Source of the DNA: Hetaerina americana
Lineage: Eukaryota > Arthropoda > Insecta > Odonata > Calopterygidae
Length of the DNA stretch: 64,000 bases
Reading direction: 5' to 3'
Assembly: GCA_022747635.1 (NCBI GenBank)
Contig: JAKTNV010000003.1
Span: 98,622,454 to 98,686,453, forward strand
The position numbers and the translations under genes were made by a program. Below the pieces are notes generated by a model. That model did no database searches. It was given only the letters and a program-made list of their open reading frames with translations, and was not told the origin of the DNA. Of the stretch, positions 35,080-47,352 are shown piece after piece (within the stretch, counting starts at the first letter, position 1; every line of letters begins with the position of its first letter).

Positions 35080-36795
35080 GTAAGAGATAATATTTTTATG
35101 TTTATTGTAAAATTAAGTGTATCTTATAAATAAAATATTTAAATTAGATTTTGACTTCAAAAATAATTCTACCAAAAAATATTAATTTGCCTAAACGAAC
35201 CAAGGATCATGTACGAATCATTAATTATTTTGAATTAGTTTGTAAATATAAAGAAAATCTAAATTGTGAATCGTAAAATATCTAAATGGAAACCGAAGGA
35301 CTAATTTTGAAATTAATCACAATGCAAAAACAGAGATGTTTACTTTTTAATTAATATACTTGTGACAAAATTAAAAAGTTGAACAAATTTTATGATGAGT
35401 TACCTACGGTCTTTAATTCAACATGGAGAATACTCGAGCCTAGATGAAGAAACTATTCAATAAGATTGGTATCAACTTGATAAAATGTTTACAGGCAATT
35501 CTTATAATCTGATTTGTTCCTACCGTTACATTAGCAATTTCAATTCTGTCGTCCTGAACCAAAGTTTTTGAATACATTGAATAGATGTATTTCATTTCAG
35601 ATTATCTCTCGCAAATATATTTGAAAATATTTTCAATTTATTGGTTAATAGAATTCATTTTTAATATACTCAGTTAAATAACGTTAGTTCTTTTCTAAAA
35701 TTTCAAGTATAATTAACTGAAATTACCGGGAAGAGCTAGGTAAGTTGACATAATTTGTCCTTAGTTCACTTAAATAACTACTGCTAGGCTGAAGTAGGGA
35801 AGGATAGGATTCAGCGCGTAGGAAGTGCCAAAGCTTTTTCAGTAATCATTCCATATGAATTAATTTCGTATTCTATGCAACATTAGGTTTCCTGAAAAAC
35901 CTCTGGATCTCAAATAAATTCTCAAATTTTCTTAAGACATGACTAACATATGGTATTTCCCGTAATTCATCCAGGTCGAGTATTTCTACGCTAAGAGTAA
36001 AAACTCGTAGGTATAACAGTAAGCATAACTATCAATTTTGGATTTTTTTTAAAAAAGGCATGCATATACTTTTACATTTATTTTGATTTTCTGCGTACAC
36101 AGTAGTACACATTTATTTGCAATTATCATACAATGACAAATAAAAATGAATATTGGTTGGCTTTTTTATTCTTTACGCAATGTTACGGGAAAAATACTTG
36201 ATTTGAATTTAGATAATTAATTTAAAAAATAAAAACACATTAAAAAGGTTCGAAAAATATTTTTCTTTAATCTTAAGAGCGATCTTATTTGAAGTTTGTA
36301 TTGCATATGAAGTCGCCGAAGAACAAATTTAAACGTGACCTAATAAATAATTTTCAGCACGATTTGAGGTAAGACAGCTAGATTCTACGTAATTTTAACT
36401 GTAATTAGGATTATGTATAGTATATTAAAATCAGAAAGGAAGTGCTCATTTTAATTTATCTGCATCGAGCTATTGGTGGTTAACATTTGCAAATACGATA
36501 AGGAACAAAATATCAAAACTTGTTCGTAAACGTAAACTGATAATTTCATATTCGTCGGATAAAATAAAATGGTATGATTTCAAATTTCTCACCTTTTTCA
36601 TTGTAGTTATAGGATATTTAAAAATACTACTTCAATGACGTAACTTTAAAGAAACTAAATATTTATATTCTCTCTTTTTCTCAAAATAACCATTATGATT
36701 TGCTAAATTAACCTCAGATATCCAAAGCCTACACACACACATGTGCCAATGTGTTACTGTACATATATGCGCATAAATATCTTTATAAATGTGTG

Positions 36796-36796
<1 letters not shown>
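35080..36796. other. AT-rich spacer
   Basis: No supported gene. A minus-strand donor (AAAAG then GTGAGAAA) lies near 36591 without a clear acceptor partner. Confidence 0.5.
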
Positions 36797-36886
<90 letters not shown>

Positions 36887-36898
36887 AATTAATATATA

Positions 36899-36953
<55 letters not shown>
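36797..36953. repeat. (TA)n microsatellite
   Basis: TA repeat with TTATA and AATTAATATA interruptions in the middle. Confidence 0.97.
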
Positions 36954-36956
<3 letters not shown>

Positions 36957-39900
36957 TTATAGTGGCATTACTTAGATAGTATTGAAGAATAAATTTATTA
37001 GGCTTCATGACCATTAAGACTTATATAATTAATATATTTATAAAATGTAACTGTATTTCGAAGTATTGTTCATGACCTGCTAGGATTTTCCATCCTTTTA
37101 CATCAATTTATCTTTGCCTCATTTGAGACAATGCTTCTATGTAAGAGGTGAAATAATAAAAAGACCAATGAAAAAATTGTTGCAATTGAAAAGATTTCTA
37201 AGGCCAAAGTGCATACAATTACAATCCAGACTTTAAGTTACCAAAACAGATTTTCAAAACCTGAGTGGAGTCTATAACTTTCAAAATACTTGGCGTTAAT
37301 AAATAAATAGCATTTTTTGGTGGAAATTCGTTCATTCATTACGTTCCTTTTGTAAGCAACTTTCTAAAATATATTAGGTAATTTCAGTTTAGAATTATTG
37401 TGGTTCAAGAAAATTTCCCTTTTTTATGTACTTAATTGTCAGGTTACTAAATTATTGAGGGTTTATACACATGTATTATGTCATGAACTTTGCTAAAGCG
37501 TAGGTAGTGACATATCATCAGTTTTGTAGTCTAGCAAATAATAAAGAAAATATATCATTCAGAATGAAGACGTCAAGAAAAGGTAGGTGCTATCCGATGA
37601 AAAATGATAGCAGCAAAGAAATGAGCAACAAATGGAATAAATTACCCTTGCTTAAATTTTTAAATGCAAAGTTTTAGTTACTTAAAAAAATTGGAAAAAA
37701 TATGTAAACATATAAGTTAACCAAAACCAGTAATATCCAATAATGAAAGTGAGTCCAAAAAATAAGTCCTATAATTGAGAATTCAGATAAAATATTTAGA
37801 AGGTTTTGTAACGATTAATTTTACAAAAAATAATGTAAATCCCTGCACATCTACTTCCAAATCTGCAATATTTTAATTCAAAAATAGAAAATGTTAGTTT
37901 GATGTACCGAAATAAAACTGTAGGTTGATTATTGATTCAATAACGAGGAAAATATTTACACATTATAAAACAAGTATTGAAAGTTTGGCCAAAGGCAATG
38001 AAATGAAACTTAAACTATGAAAAACACAAGACGCGCTTTATAGTAAATACTTAGTGAGAGATGCTATAATTTTCAAATGAAATGCTTCTTGTGTCTACAT
38101 TTAAACGCATAAATAAAGCTTCTGTATATATATGTTAATATATATATCGACCTTCTGTTAATTATTTATTCTAGACTTGAGTTGCTGAACTAACGAGTAA
38201 CCTAGGTTATCTTATTATTCAAGTACAATTGCAATTTCCTGTTAAAACATTCACGCAATGGAATTAACAATGAAAAACATATAGTTTTATGTCGTAATTT
38301 CGAGTTTACGGAAATTATTCAGTATTGATATTTCATGCAAATAGGTACTTTCCCGCCAGTAATGCACTGCAAGTATATTTTACATGTATTTACTAGATAT
38401 ATCCGTAAATTATGTCTGTATTTTTTTATAGTTTTGCATACACATATATTAAAAATAGAGTGATTTCAATTTTTTTAAATGTGTCCAAATTTTCCGAAAG
38501 AATCTGTTTTTTTTTAGCCGTTTACAAACAAATACCGCTTCAACACGATTAAAAAATATGTAACCAAAACAATTTTTTAAACAGTGTACTGAATGCATAC
38601 TTAAAAAATGATGATAGAGTAAGAATACAAACTAAATAACAACGTTACCCATCACATTTATATTTTGTCCCAAATCTATAGGATTTTTATAAAAATTCAA
38701 TCTTTTTAACTTGCCCTGAATCCATACTTTTAGCGAAGGAATGGCTCCACGTTCCTCCAAGTCCTTTAACGTTCAATAGATGTACTATTTCAAGATAAAA
38801 TAGAGTAATCAGAGTTACCCTATAACGGTCATGTTGAGAAATGAAACTATGCACCAATCTACGTCTACTCTGAGGAAGACTTTCGTAAGGTCCTTCGTAT
38901 GACCAACCGAGCAAGAACCGCAAGTCTTCCTTTTTGCCGCCTCGTCGTCCAGAGGGCACCACCAACCCTCATGTATTCATGCCCTTCCGCAATGCCCCCT
39001 GTGGAGAGAGCACCTACGACCGATTCATGCGAAAACCAGCACTGCTGCTCCTGAATGCATCCATGGGTATAATTGTTTTCTGATTTTGTTCAAATAGTTA
39101 CGTAATGTGGCAGATAATAGGTCACAACCAGCATTCTGAAAAACTTAGGATTGATTGTGTAGGGGATAGATTTTGTTTTAAGAATTGTTTATAATCATTT
39201 AACATGGAAAATAATTTTAAAATAAAATGTTTAAAAAATAAAAAAGACTAGAAAATTTCTCCTTCCGCGAAGTAGTATTTACCAAATTAAATTGTAGACA
39301 TGTTCGGAAGAAGTGCTATGGCAATCAGCTGAAAATAATTTTGGAGATAAATAAGTGGGTGAAACTATTACTACATAGCCATCAGAGTTCTCAGGCATAA
39401 TTATTTGTTCTTTCTCAAAAAGGTATCGTTTTTATGCTAAAAAGAAAGCTCAATAAATATGTTGTAACAAATCAATAAATGTTTATTTATACTTTATAAT
39501 AAGCTTCCCAAAAGTAATTATCTGTGATAACTTTAGCTTGGTTACATTAAAATACTTGTATTTCGTTGGTTTTTCAAGATCTTGGAAGTCATGCGGTTGT
39601 CTATTGCGAAGGCATTATTTGCAAAAAACTATAAACTAATGCTTAAAAATGAGCTCAAATATGTCACCAATGGATGAATGACATTGCAGATAATGCGAAA
39701 CAAATTCACAAGTAATTATTTGCTCTATCTAATAAATATTTCCTGAATAATTTGTCATACATTGTCAACTAGGGATATTAATAAGATATGTGTAAAGCGA
39801 TAATATAAAAGCGAAAATATAAAATTTCCCTCACCCTTTATTTCCCCCACAATTTCCCTTAGCCTATTTATACGGCTGAGGTTGACTCTACCCATTATAT

Positions 39901-40203
39901 TATTAAGATATATTTAGGAACGATATAATATGTCAATACCAATTAAACATTAAAAAAATCGTTTTCCTTTTTAAAACAAATATTTTTAATTACATACCTA
40001 AAAACAATACTTTTAAAGAGTAGTACTATTTATATCTGGAAAGTTTTCATTGGGCTTCAAATAATGAAAATGTAGTCAAACCTATCGATTATTCATTCAC
40101 GTAATCTTTGAGGAAATTTTTGCATTTATTATAATTATATCACATTTTAACTATCCCGTTTATTCTACATTTTCCTTTTAATATTTTATTTCTTTATGCT
40201 TAC
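36954..40203. other. AT-rich spacer
   Basis: Over 3 kb with no open frame above 92 codons and no repeat family that I recognise. Confidence 0.5.
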
Positions 40204-40248
40204 CTAAATTACTATTATTAATACAAGTCCTATATTCCGACGGTTTTG
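40204..40248 (-). ncRNA. weak candidate exon (45 nt), minus strand
   Basis: Read on the minus strand the acceptor AATTTTTCAACAG precedes 40248 and the donor TTTAG then GTAAGCAT follows 40204. Possible part of an iab-8-direction transcript; splice strings are the only support. Confidence 0.22.
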
Positions 40249-40724
40249 CTGTTGAAAAATTATTGCAGAAGACATTATTTTTTACTAAAGCTAATAAAAG
40301 AATTTTAACTAGGGCATTAAGAGTCTGTCGAGGGTCTGTGACACTGTGATATTAATAAAATATCACAGTAGATAAAAAAAAAGTTATATACCATTTACTG
40401 GGCCGATTCTCATTTGTTCAAATTTTGGCAAGAATAACATACGTTCCAAATAATTGGACAGAGAACATTTCTTTCGTACGGTTCAATAAAATTATATATA
40501 TATATATAGATACGAATTTTTATAAGACCCAAAACAATATACTTCCAAGCCGTTGTTTTTCAGAAAAAAATCTCACGTCATAAATTTTGCAAAGGTAAAT
40601 ATGCACCTGTGATGTTCGTTGCGGCTAAAATTAAAAATCTTCAGAAATAATAGGGTATTATATCCAGTAATATTAGCAATAGTGTAACACTATAACACAG
40701 CATTTAGCATATGAATTTTAACTT
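40249..40724. other. AT-rich spacer
   Basis: Contains a short (TA)n run at about 40493-40508. Nothing else supported. Confidence 0.5.
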
Positions 40725-41225
40725 AGTTCCACCGCACAAGGCACAGCAGCAGCACACGTAGGACTGCGGGAAGTGTGAGGATATAGGAACGGAGAGTCCG
40801 GGAGGGGAATGGGAAAAGGACCTCTATTGGAATGGTGTGAGTTCTGTCGGTTCGGTAGTGTGAGGCCACCTTGCACGGCAAGGGGACCAGATCATGGGGA
40901 TGGGGGGGTTTTTTTGGTAGGGGAGACAAGGACGCTATCCTATTGGCTGAGGCCTCTCACTCCCGCTCCCACACCACTTGTCCCTTTCTTTCCTTTCATT
41001 CCACCACTCTAACTCCTACCTCCCTCCAAAGCGAGCATTCTTCGCAGTTGGGCTCCCCACCGCGCAGGAATTGGCTCCCAACGCACCGAGGCCTCGCCCC
41101 CCAACCCTGGAACCCACCCCCGGACTCCCGTTGTAACCAACTCTTTTCACCGCCCGCAAGCCGCCCTTCCCCGGGCATCACCCATCAACTACCTCGTACC
41201 CACCAACCATAACCTCGCAGGCTGC
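40725..41225. other. GC-rich island with purine-to-pyrimidine switch
   Basis: GA-rich on the plus strand to about 40925, then CT-rich to 41220. The orientation of the switch is opposite to that at 28735. No gene is supported. Confidence 0.55.
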
Positions 41226-42429
41226 GTAAGGAAGATGGAGTCTGGGCGTGGCATCTCCAAGTTTAAACTGTTCAAATATCATCCAAATATAATTTAAAGG
41301 ATATTTAATCATTTAATAACAACTAGGTAAGAAATGTTTATATCTTGAATAGTCGTTTGAACGTTAAAACATGAACATATTGGGTTAAAAAGCATTTTTC
41401 CTTTGATATTTCCAACAAAATGGAGATGAGTTAGAGTAACAGTATTTTCTAAAGAGTTGATAGCCCGCAAAATAGGACACTTGCATTGTTAATCATGTTT
41501 AAGATTTTTTAAGAATAACATTTATATTGATTTAGGTACAATGTGAAGAAGACCAATCATCATGTTCTTAATATCTGAGCTGAAGCGCTTATCAATCGTG
41601 AAATATTTTGAAGAAAAATATTTGAAGAACTGTGCTTAGAAATAATTCTATTTAAAAACGAATACTTTATGTATTTAACATAAATTTCTAATTTTTTTAA
41701 TGAGGATTCGATTCATAAATTACGCAGCATTATTACAATTGTTGAACTAAATTATAAAAATACATACGAAAAATCTAAGTTAAAAATGAAAAATATGCAA
41801 TAAATACTAGGTGGTTTTTAAGAAATGGAAAGGCTAAAACGAAAGTTAAAAAAGATTATTAAGAACTAGAATAGGTAGAGCAGTTGACGTACATTCGAAG
41901 TGCTTTGAAATAAAATTGTCGAAGTAGTAGGAAATAGACAAGAAGACCTACGTTAGGCAAGAACCTTTTGCTAGGAGACACTTGATCACGCGTACGTTGA
42001 GCAAGGATGTTCAGAAAAGGGCTACGCTAAACTTTGATGTAAAGCGGTGATATAGTGTGTATTGCAAGGAAATATGGTCATTCAAGAAGTATGATAGCCG
42101 AAGATTGGACAATTTTGAAATATGTGCGTGAAGAAGGCTAGAGAAAATAGAGAGACATAAAGGAAAACGTATGAGGAAATGCTAGGCATGTTGGGAGAAG
42201 AAGAAATTGCTGGGAGAAATCGTAAAGAGACAGGAAAAATAAATTCATAGTGTTGTAGAATAGTTAGATATAGGGGAGAATATTAGGCAAACGACGAAAG
42301 GGCATGAATAGGACGGGGATGTTGGACTAAAAGAATGGAGGACGGAAGGATACGGAGTTGAAGAGGTGCTTTTTGTAGATTAGAATGCTGGGGCAGTTTA
42401 AGTTTTAGGGGAGGCGACGTACATCTAAG
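41226..42429. other. spacer
   Basis: AT-rich, becoming purine-rich (AGA/GGA strings) from about 41860. No gene supported. Confidence 0.5.
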
Positions 42430-42710
42430 GCCATTTGGGTCATTAATGATAGATGGGAAAAGAAGGGTGAAGAGATACGCGGTTTCGGCATTAGCCTTCT
42501 CTTATCGAAAGGCGCCAAACGGTCCGCAGTCTATCATCCCATCCGACGGGCTTGGTACTCTCTCAAGGTGCTTTCCACAAAGGACCTCAAGTAGGTATCG
42601 GGCTAGAACTAAAACCATCTGTCATCTCCTGGATTTGAACCCGGGCCCTCTCGGTCAGTGCTAGCCAGTGGAAAGCCAATACGTTAGGCAACGAACCATC
42701 CCGTCCCCAA
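42430..42710 (-). mobile_element. tRNA-derived SINE-like element (family B)
   Basis: Read on the minus strand, a tRNA-like head runs from about 42708 to 42629 with a good B-box (GGTTCAAATCC) and CCCGGG before it. The body contains CCTTGAGAGAGTACCAAGCC and CGGACCGTTTGGCGCC. Length and layout suggest a SINE unrelated in sequence to family A. The A-box is poor and no second copy lies in this window, so the left limit is approximate. Confidence 0.55.
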
Positions 42711-43156
42711 AGGATCTTGGATTGTTTTGTTTCCGAAGAGGTAAGAGAATTATTTGGTAGCTTTTTACCATTCAAAACCTACCTTAAACGGTAGATTACC
42801 AAGAATAATATCAATAAAGCTAATGCAAAATGCGCAAACACGCCTTCATTTGTGTAACAGGATAACCTTTCCAAATCATTCACCATAAAAATTTGGAATC
42901 GTGATAGCAGCATGCATATAAAATGTTTATTTATTCGCTCCCATAGTAGTAACATAGCGTCATAAGTTTTTTATTACACTTTATGCTTTAGAGTTATCGA
43001 TTACATTTACCTCACATATAGAGAAATAGGAAGAGAAAAATTGTGAAGTCAATCGAATTTTACGATAATTAGGTTGCGTAGAAAAAACTAAAGGGAAAGT
43101 CTGCATTTATCCTCGAGCTTAATTTTTGTAAAATTAGATAAAATGATGCCACTCAC
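42711..43156. other. spacer
   Basis: AT-rich with no supported feature. Confidence 0.5.
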
Positions 43157-43272
43157 CTTTTAGTTGCATTGTTTTAAGAGGTGATAATCCAGAGTTTCAT
43201 AGCCGCATGTTCAACTTGAAGTACACTCGAGTCAAGTGAAAAGCTCTAGTACTCCATCAATCCTTCAAACAT
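43157..43272 (-). ncRNA. candidate exon (116 nt), minus strand, possible iab-8 host RNA
   Basis: On the minus strand the acceptor TTAATTTTTTACAG ends just before 43272, and the donor AAAAG then GTGAGTGG follows 43157. Both are close to consensus. The exon starts ATGTTTGAAGG but meets a stop after eight codons, so it is likely non-coding. It lies 9.6 kb to the right of the hairpin on the strand that would produce miR-iab-8, as expected for an iab-8-type transcript. No RNA evidence is available. Confidence 0.45.
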
Positions 43273-44295
43273 CTGTAAAAAATTAATTGATATTACTCCC
43301 AAAAAACTAATAAATTACATAATAAATGATGATATACATGTAGAACAATATTACTACACAGTTTTTCAGAGTAACATTTTCTCACTCTATATAATTTCTG
43401 TTCTGGTTGAAATAATATAATTAAATTTAAACGCATGAATATTTTTATTCAGAAAGCCACAAAGCATATTAACATCTCTTTGATTCATTATAATTACGAA
43501 CTTCACTTAAAACACAGTAAGCCAAAAGAATTAAAAATATCGGTTGAAGAAACGCGTTTTAATAATAATGATTCCTTCCTTTACATAGATTTTAAAACCC
43601 TTAACCAAAGTAATGTACTTTTAAGAATAACAAATGGGATTGACATTCGACGTGAGACATTTGTTTTAATCCACTAAAATATCTTATAGGCTTCAGATTT
43701 AAGTTTGAAAATGTCGACGGCTGGGTTAAACCGACATTGCGGTTTGAGTATAGCCAGGAACTTCGTTCTCTGCCGCCGGCCTTCTTCGCCTGCGGCTTGC
43801 GTTTGGCTCTCACTGATCCGCCGCAAAAGAACAAAACTACTCAAGGCATTAAAACGGTGAGCTATGTCTTGAATTTTCTTGTGTAAAGCAGCTTTTCAAA
43901 TTACTAAGAAAGGTTGAAATATCATGAAGAATGTTAAGTTTTGAAAGAAAAGCAGTCAGATTTGACTGAGAGCACTTGAACAGTGTAAATGTTATCAGGT
44001 ATTTAAAGATACGTGAACTGAATATTTAGCGTATTTTAATTTTTGATAAAAAAATTGAAATTATTCCAACTTAAAGACAGTATTAGTCAGTAAATATTCA
44101 ACATGATTTATTCAAGATCAACCGGTCAAAGCAAAATTTATGGACCCTTAAAATATGTACATGAGAATAATCAAGGAGCATGGATCTGCGGACAAACTTA
44201 CAACTTGATCGAAGCTCGAACGTAGAAAATGATAAGGGGAAATTGAAGTAAAAGATAACTTAGAAAAGAGCAACGGAAGTAGTCGGTAAAGACAA
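43273..44295. other. spacer
   Basis: AT-rich. No supported gene, although an 80-codon plus-strand frame at 43435-43677 is open. Confidence 0.5.
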
Positions 44296-44575
44296 TATAA
44301 AAAAAACCGTAATCAACCCGAAGTTCGGTTTGGTAGGTGAGGTAGGCCCGAGGGCGTGTGAAATTCACTCATAAGGATAGGGGGGCCAGTTCCTTTCCCT
44401 GTGCCGGTTATGCCTTCCCAGGAGGCCCTGGTACCCGAAAAATCACATATCTTGGGTGGAGCCATATATTGGGTAGGTGTCCAGAGTGCCTTGCCCGGGA
44501 ATCGAACCCTGGACCCTCCGGTCAGTAGTCCAATACTCTACCCCCCCCCCGACAACCGCGACCCACAAAGTCAAT
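44296..44575 (-). mobile_element. tRNA-derived SINE (family A), minus strand
   Basis: On the minus strand it starts GTGGGTCGCGGTTG near 44575, carries a B-box GGTTCGATTCC, and ends with AAACCGAACTTCGGGTTGAT and an A/T tail near 44296. A run of ten C at about 44541-44550 disrupts the A-box region. The B-box is intact. Confidence 0.9.
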
Positions 44576-45477
44576 GGAGATATATAATAATTCGAGCTTG
44601 GATAGAAATACTTTATCAGGAAGTTGACGCTTAATGAAACATATTTTGATATTTCATAAAGTGATTTTGATTTAAGTATAAGTATAACTAATAGTATGAG
44701 GCTAAAAATATGAAACAACCTCTAAGCATTAATTTAAAAGTCAAGATGCTTTATCTGAAGAGATTAAAACCACGGTCAAATAAAAATATATCTATGTGTT
44801 ATTCATAGTTCTATGAGACCGAAAACATGGCAGTCCCTAAGAGCATTATCAAACTTTAGGAATAAAAATATTATAAACCTTTAGATCCATACTATACATT
44901 CCTAATAAAATGGAATAAATGATACTTAAACCAAGCTTAAAATGATTGCTTCTAATCATTGAGCGCATGAGTCATGAATAACGATGGCATTTGGAAATTA
45001 AGTATGCCTAAATGTATTTTTATGGTAACTGAAAATGAATCCCTCAGTGAGTATTTTGTTTCCTTGGATCAAGCCTTCAAGATTTATCTTTAGTACATAT
45101 TTTCATGGGACGATAAAACCATTGGAAAAAATTTCAAAAACTTTATTTTAAATATGGTAAATATGCTGTAAACTGAACATCAACGGGGCATTTTTCACTT
45201 TTTTTCAATTTCTATGAGTCAATTATTTACACATTTTCTTAACGTCTTTGGTCTTTTAATTGGAATCACAAAAGTTACCAAACATTAGTAAAGTCCCTTC
45301 TCTCTGCCTTGAAATGAAGTTCTAGCATTGATGCTAATTATTCGTCGATTCTCCAAACAGTCTCCGAAAGTTTACTGTTAACATAAGAGAGAATACCCAG
45401 AGTGACATTACTTTTGAAATCTCATTCAAATTTTTATGTTGCACTTTTGGCTGATACTTGTACTTACCGCAGTAAGA
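44576..45477. other. AT-rich spacer
   Basis: No supported feature. Confidence 0.5.
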
Positions 45478-45562
45478 TGCGGATAAGAATTGCGTATTCT
45501 TTATCTTTGAATGCCATTATTCACCAAGTCAACATCTCTTTTCAATCTCAAATACTCTTTTT
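45478..45562 (-). ncRNA. weak candidate exon (85 nt), minus strand
   Basis: The donor CTGCG then GTAAGTAC after 45478 is excellent. The acceptor AATACTAGTTTTTAG before 45562 is only fair. It could precede the exon at 43157 in an iab-8-direction transcript. Confidence 0.25.
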
Positions 45563-46596
<1,034 letters not shown>

Positions 46597-46597
<1 letters not shown>

Positions 46598-46629
46598 GAG
46601 GGTCATCCGGAAAGTAGTACCCGTTCGTG
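46597..46629 (+). repeat. left terminal inverted repeat of the 756-bp mariner
   Basis: Identical, when inverted, to 47320-47352 over 33 bases. Confidence 0.95.
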
Positions 46630-46695
46630 AAATAAAGACACAAAAGTAAATATTAACAAACATAAAAAATTTTATTTGAAAGAGGATACTTTAAA

Positions 46696-47200
46696 CTACT
46701 TCTCAACATAATCTCCAAGCAAATTAAGGCATTTGTCATAACGTGTGACAAGTTTCTGTATTCCTGCTGCATAGTCCTTCGCCGCCAGCTCATTGAGATA
46801 CACGGTCAATCCTTCTTTAAGTTCTTCATCGCTGTCAAATCTTTTTCCTGCCAAAAAGTCTTTAAGCTTTGTAAAGAGATGAAAATCTGAAGGGGCCAAG
46901 TCCGGGCTATACGGTGGATGGCCGATTGTTCCTCACGAATTCGTCAACTGAGCTCACCAGTTGGTCTGTAATGACAGACGGTCTCTCCGAACGCTCATCG
47001 TCGTGTGTGTTCCCCCTCCCCATGTTGAAGTTGCGACACCACCGCCGAACAGACGACTCGTCCATTACATTGTCTCCATACACCTCCTTTAATTGGCGAT
47101 GAATATCACATGGGCGAACGTTTCTTGCATTGAGGAATTTAATCACTGCCCTCACTTCACAACTGGCGGCGTTCTCAATTTTTTTAAACATTGTAAACAA
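46696..47200 (-). pseudogene. mariner transposase with central deletion
   Basis: From 47200 leftward the N-terminal helix-turn-helix part is intact (FKKIENAASCEVRAVIKFLN, then SSVRRWCRNFNMGRG). It breaks off after FVRNNRPSTV near 46907. The next bases, in another frame, read PYSPDLAPSDFHLFTKLKDF and continue to a normal C terminus (GDYVEK, 46696). The deletion therefore removes the first and second catalytic Asp and leaves the third. No transposase activity is possible. Confidence 0.93.
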
Positions 47201-47319
47201 TCACAGAAACAACACAGGCAATGCTAGCGTCACGCAACTTGGCTCAGAGAAGGCAGACAAGCCACTGAAGCTATCTGACCTCGTCCAGCGGCTACTCGCG
47301 TCGTCAGCACTTCATGCGG

Positions 47320-47352
47320 CACGAACGGGTACTACTTTCCGGATGACCCTCG
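47320..47352 (-). repeat. right terminal inverted repeat of the 756-bp mariner
   Basis: Perfect inverted partner of 46597-46629. Confidence 0.95.

Larger units (their letters stand above)
46597..47352 (-). mobile_element. internally deleted mariner, 756 bp, perfect 33-bp terminal repeats
   Basis: The ends at 46597-46629 and 47320-47352 are perfect inverted repeats of 33 bp beginning CGAGGGTCATCCGGAAAGTA. The right flank is TA; the left flank is CA inside a microsatellite. At 756 bp it is about 500 bp shorter than a full mariner. It holds the first and last parts of a transposase gene on the minus strand. Perfect ends suggest recent movement, and such elements can be mobilised by an intact relative. 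Confidence 0.95.
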
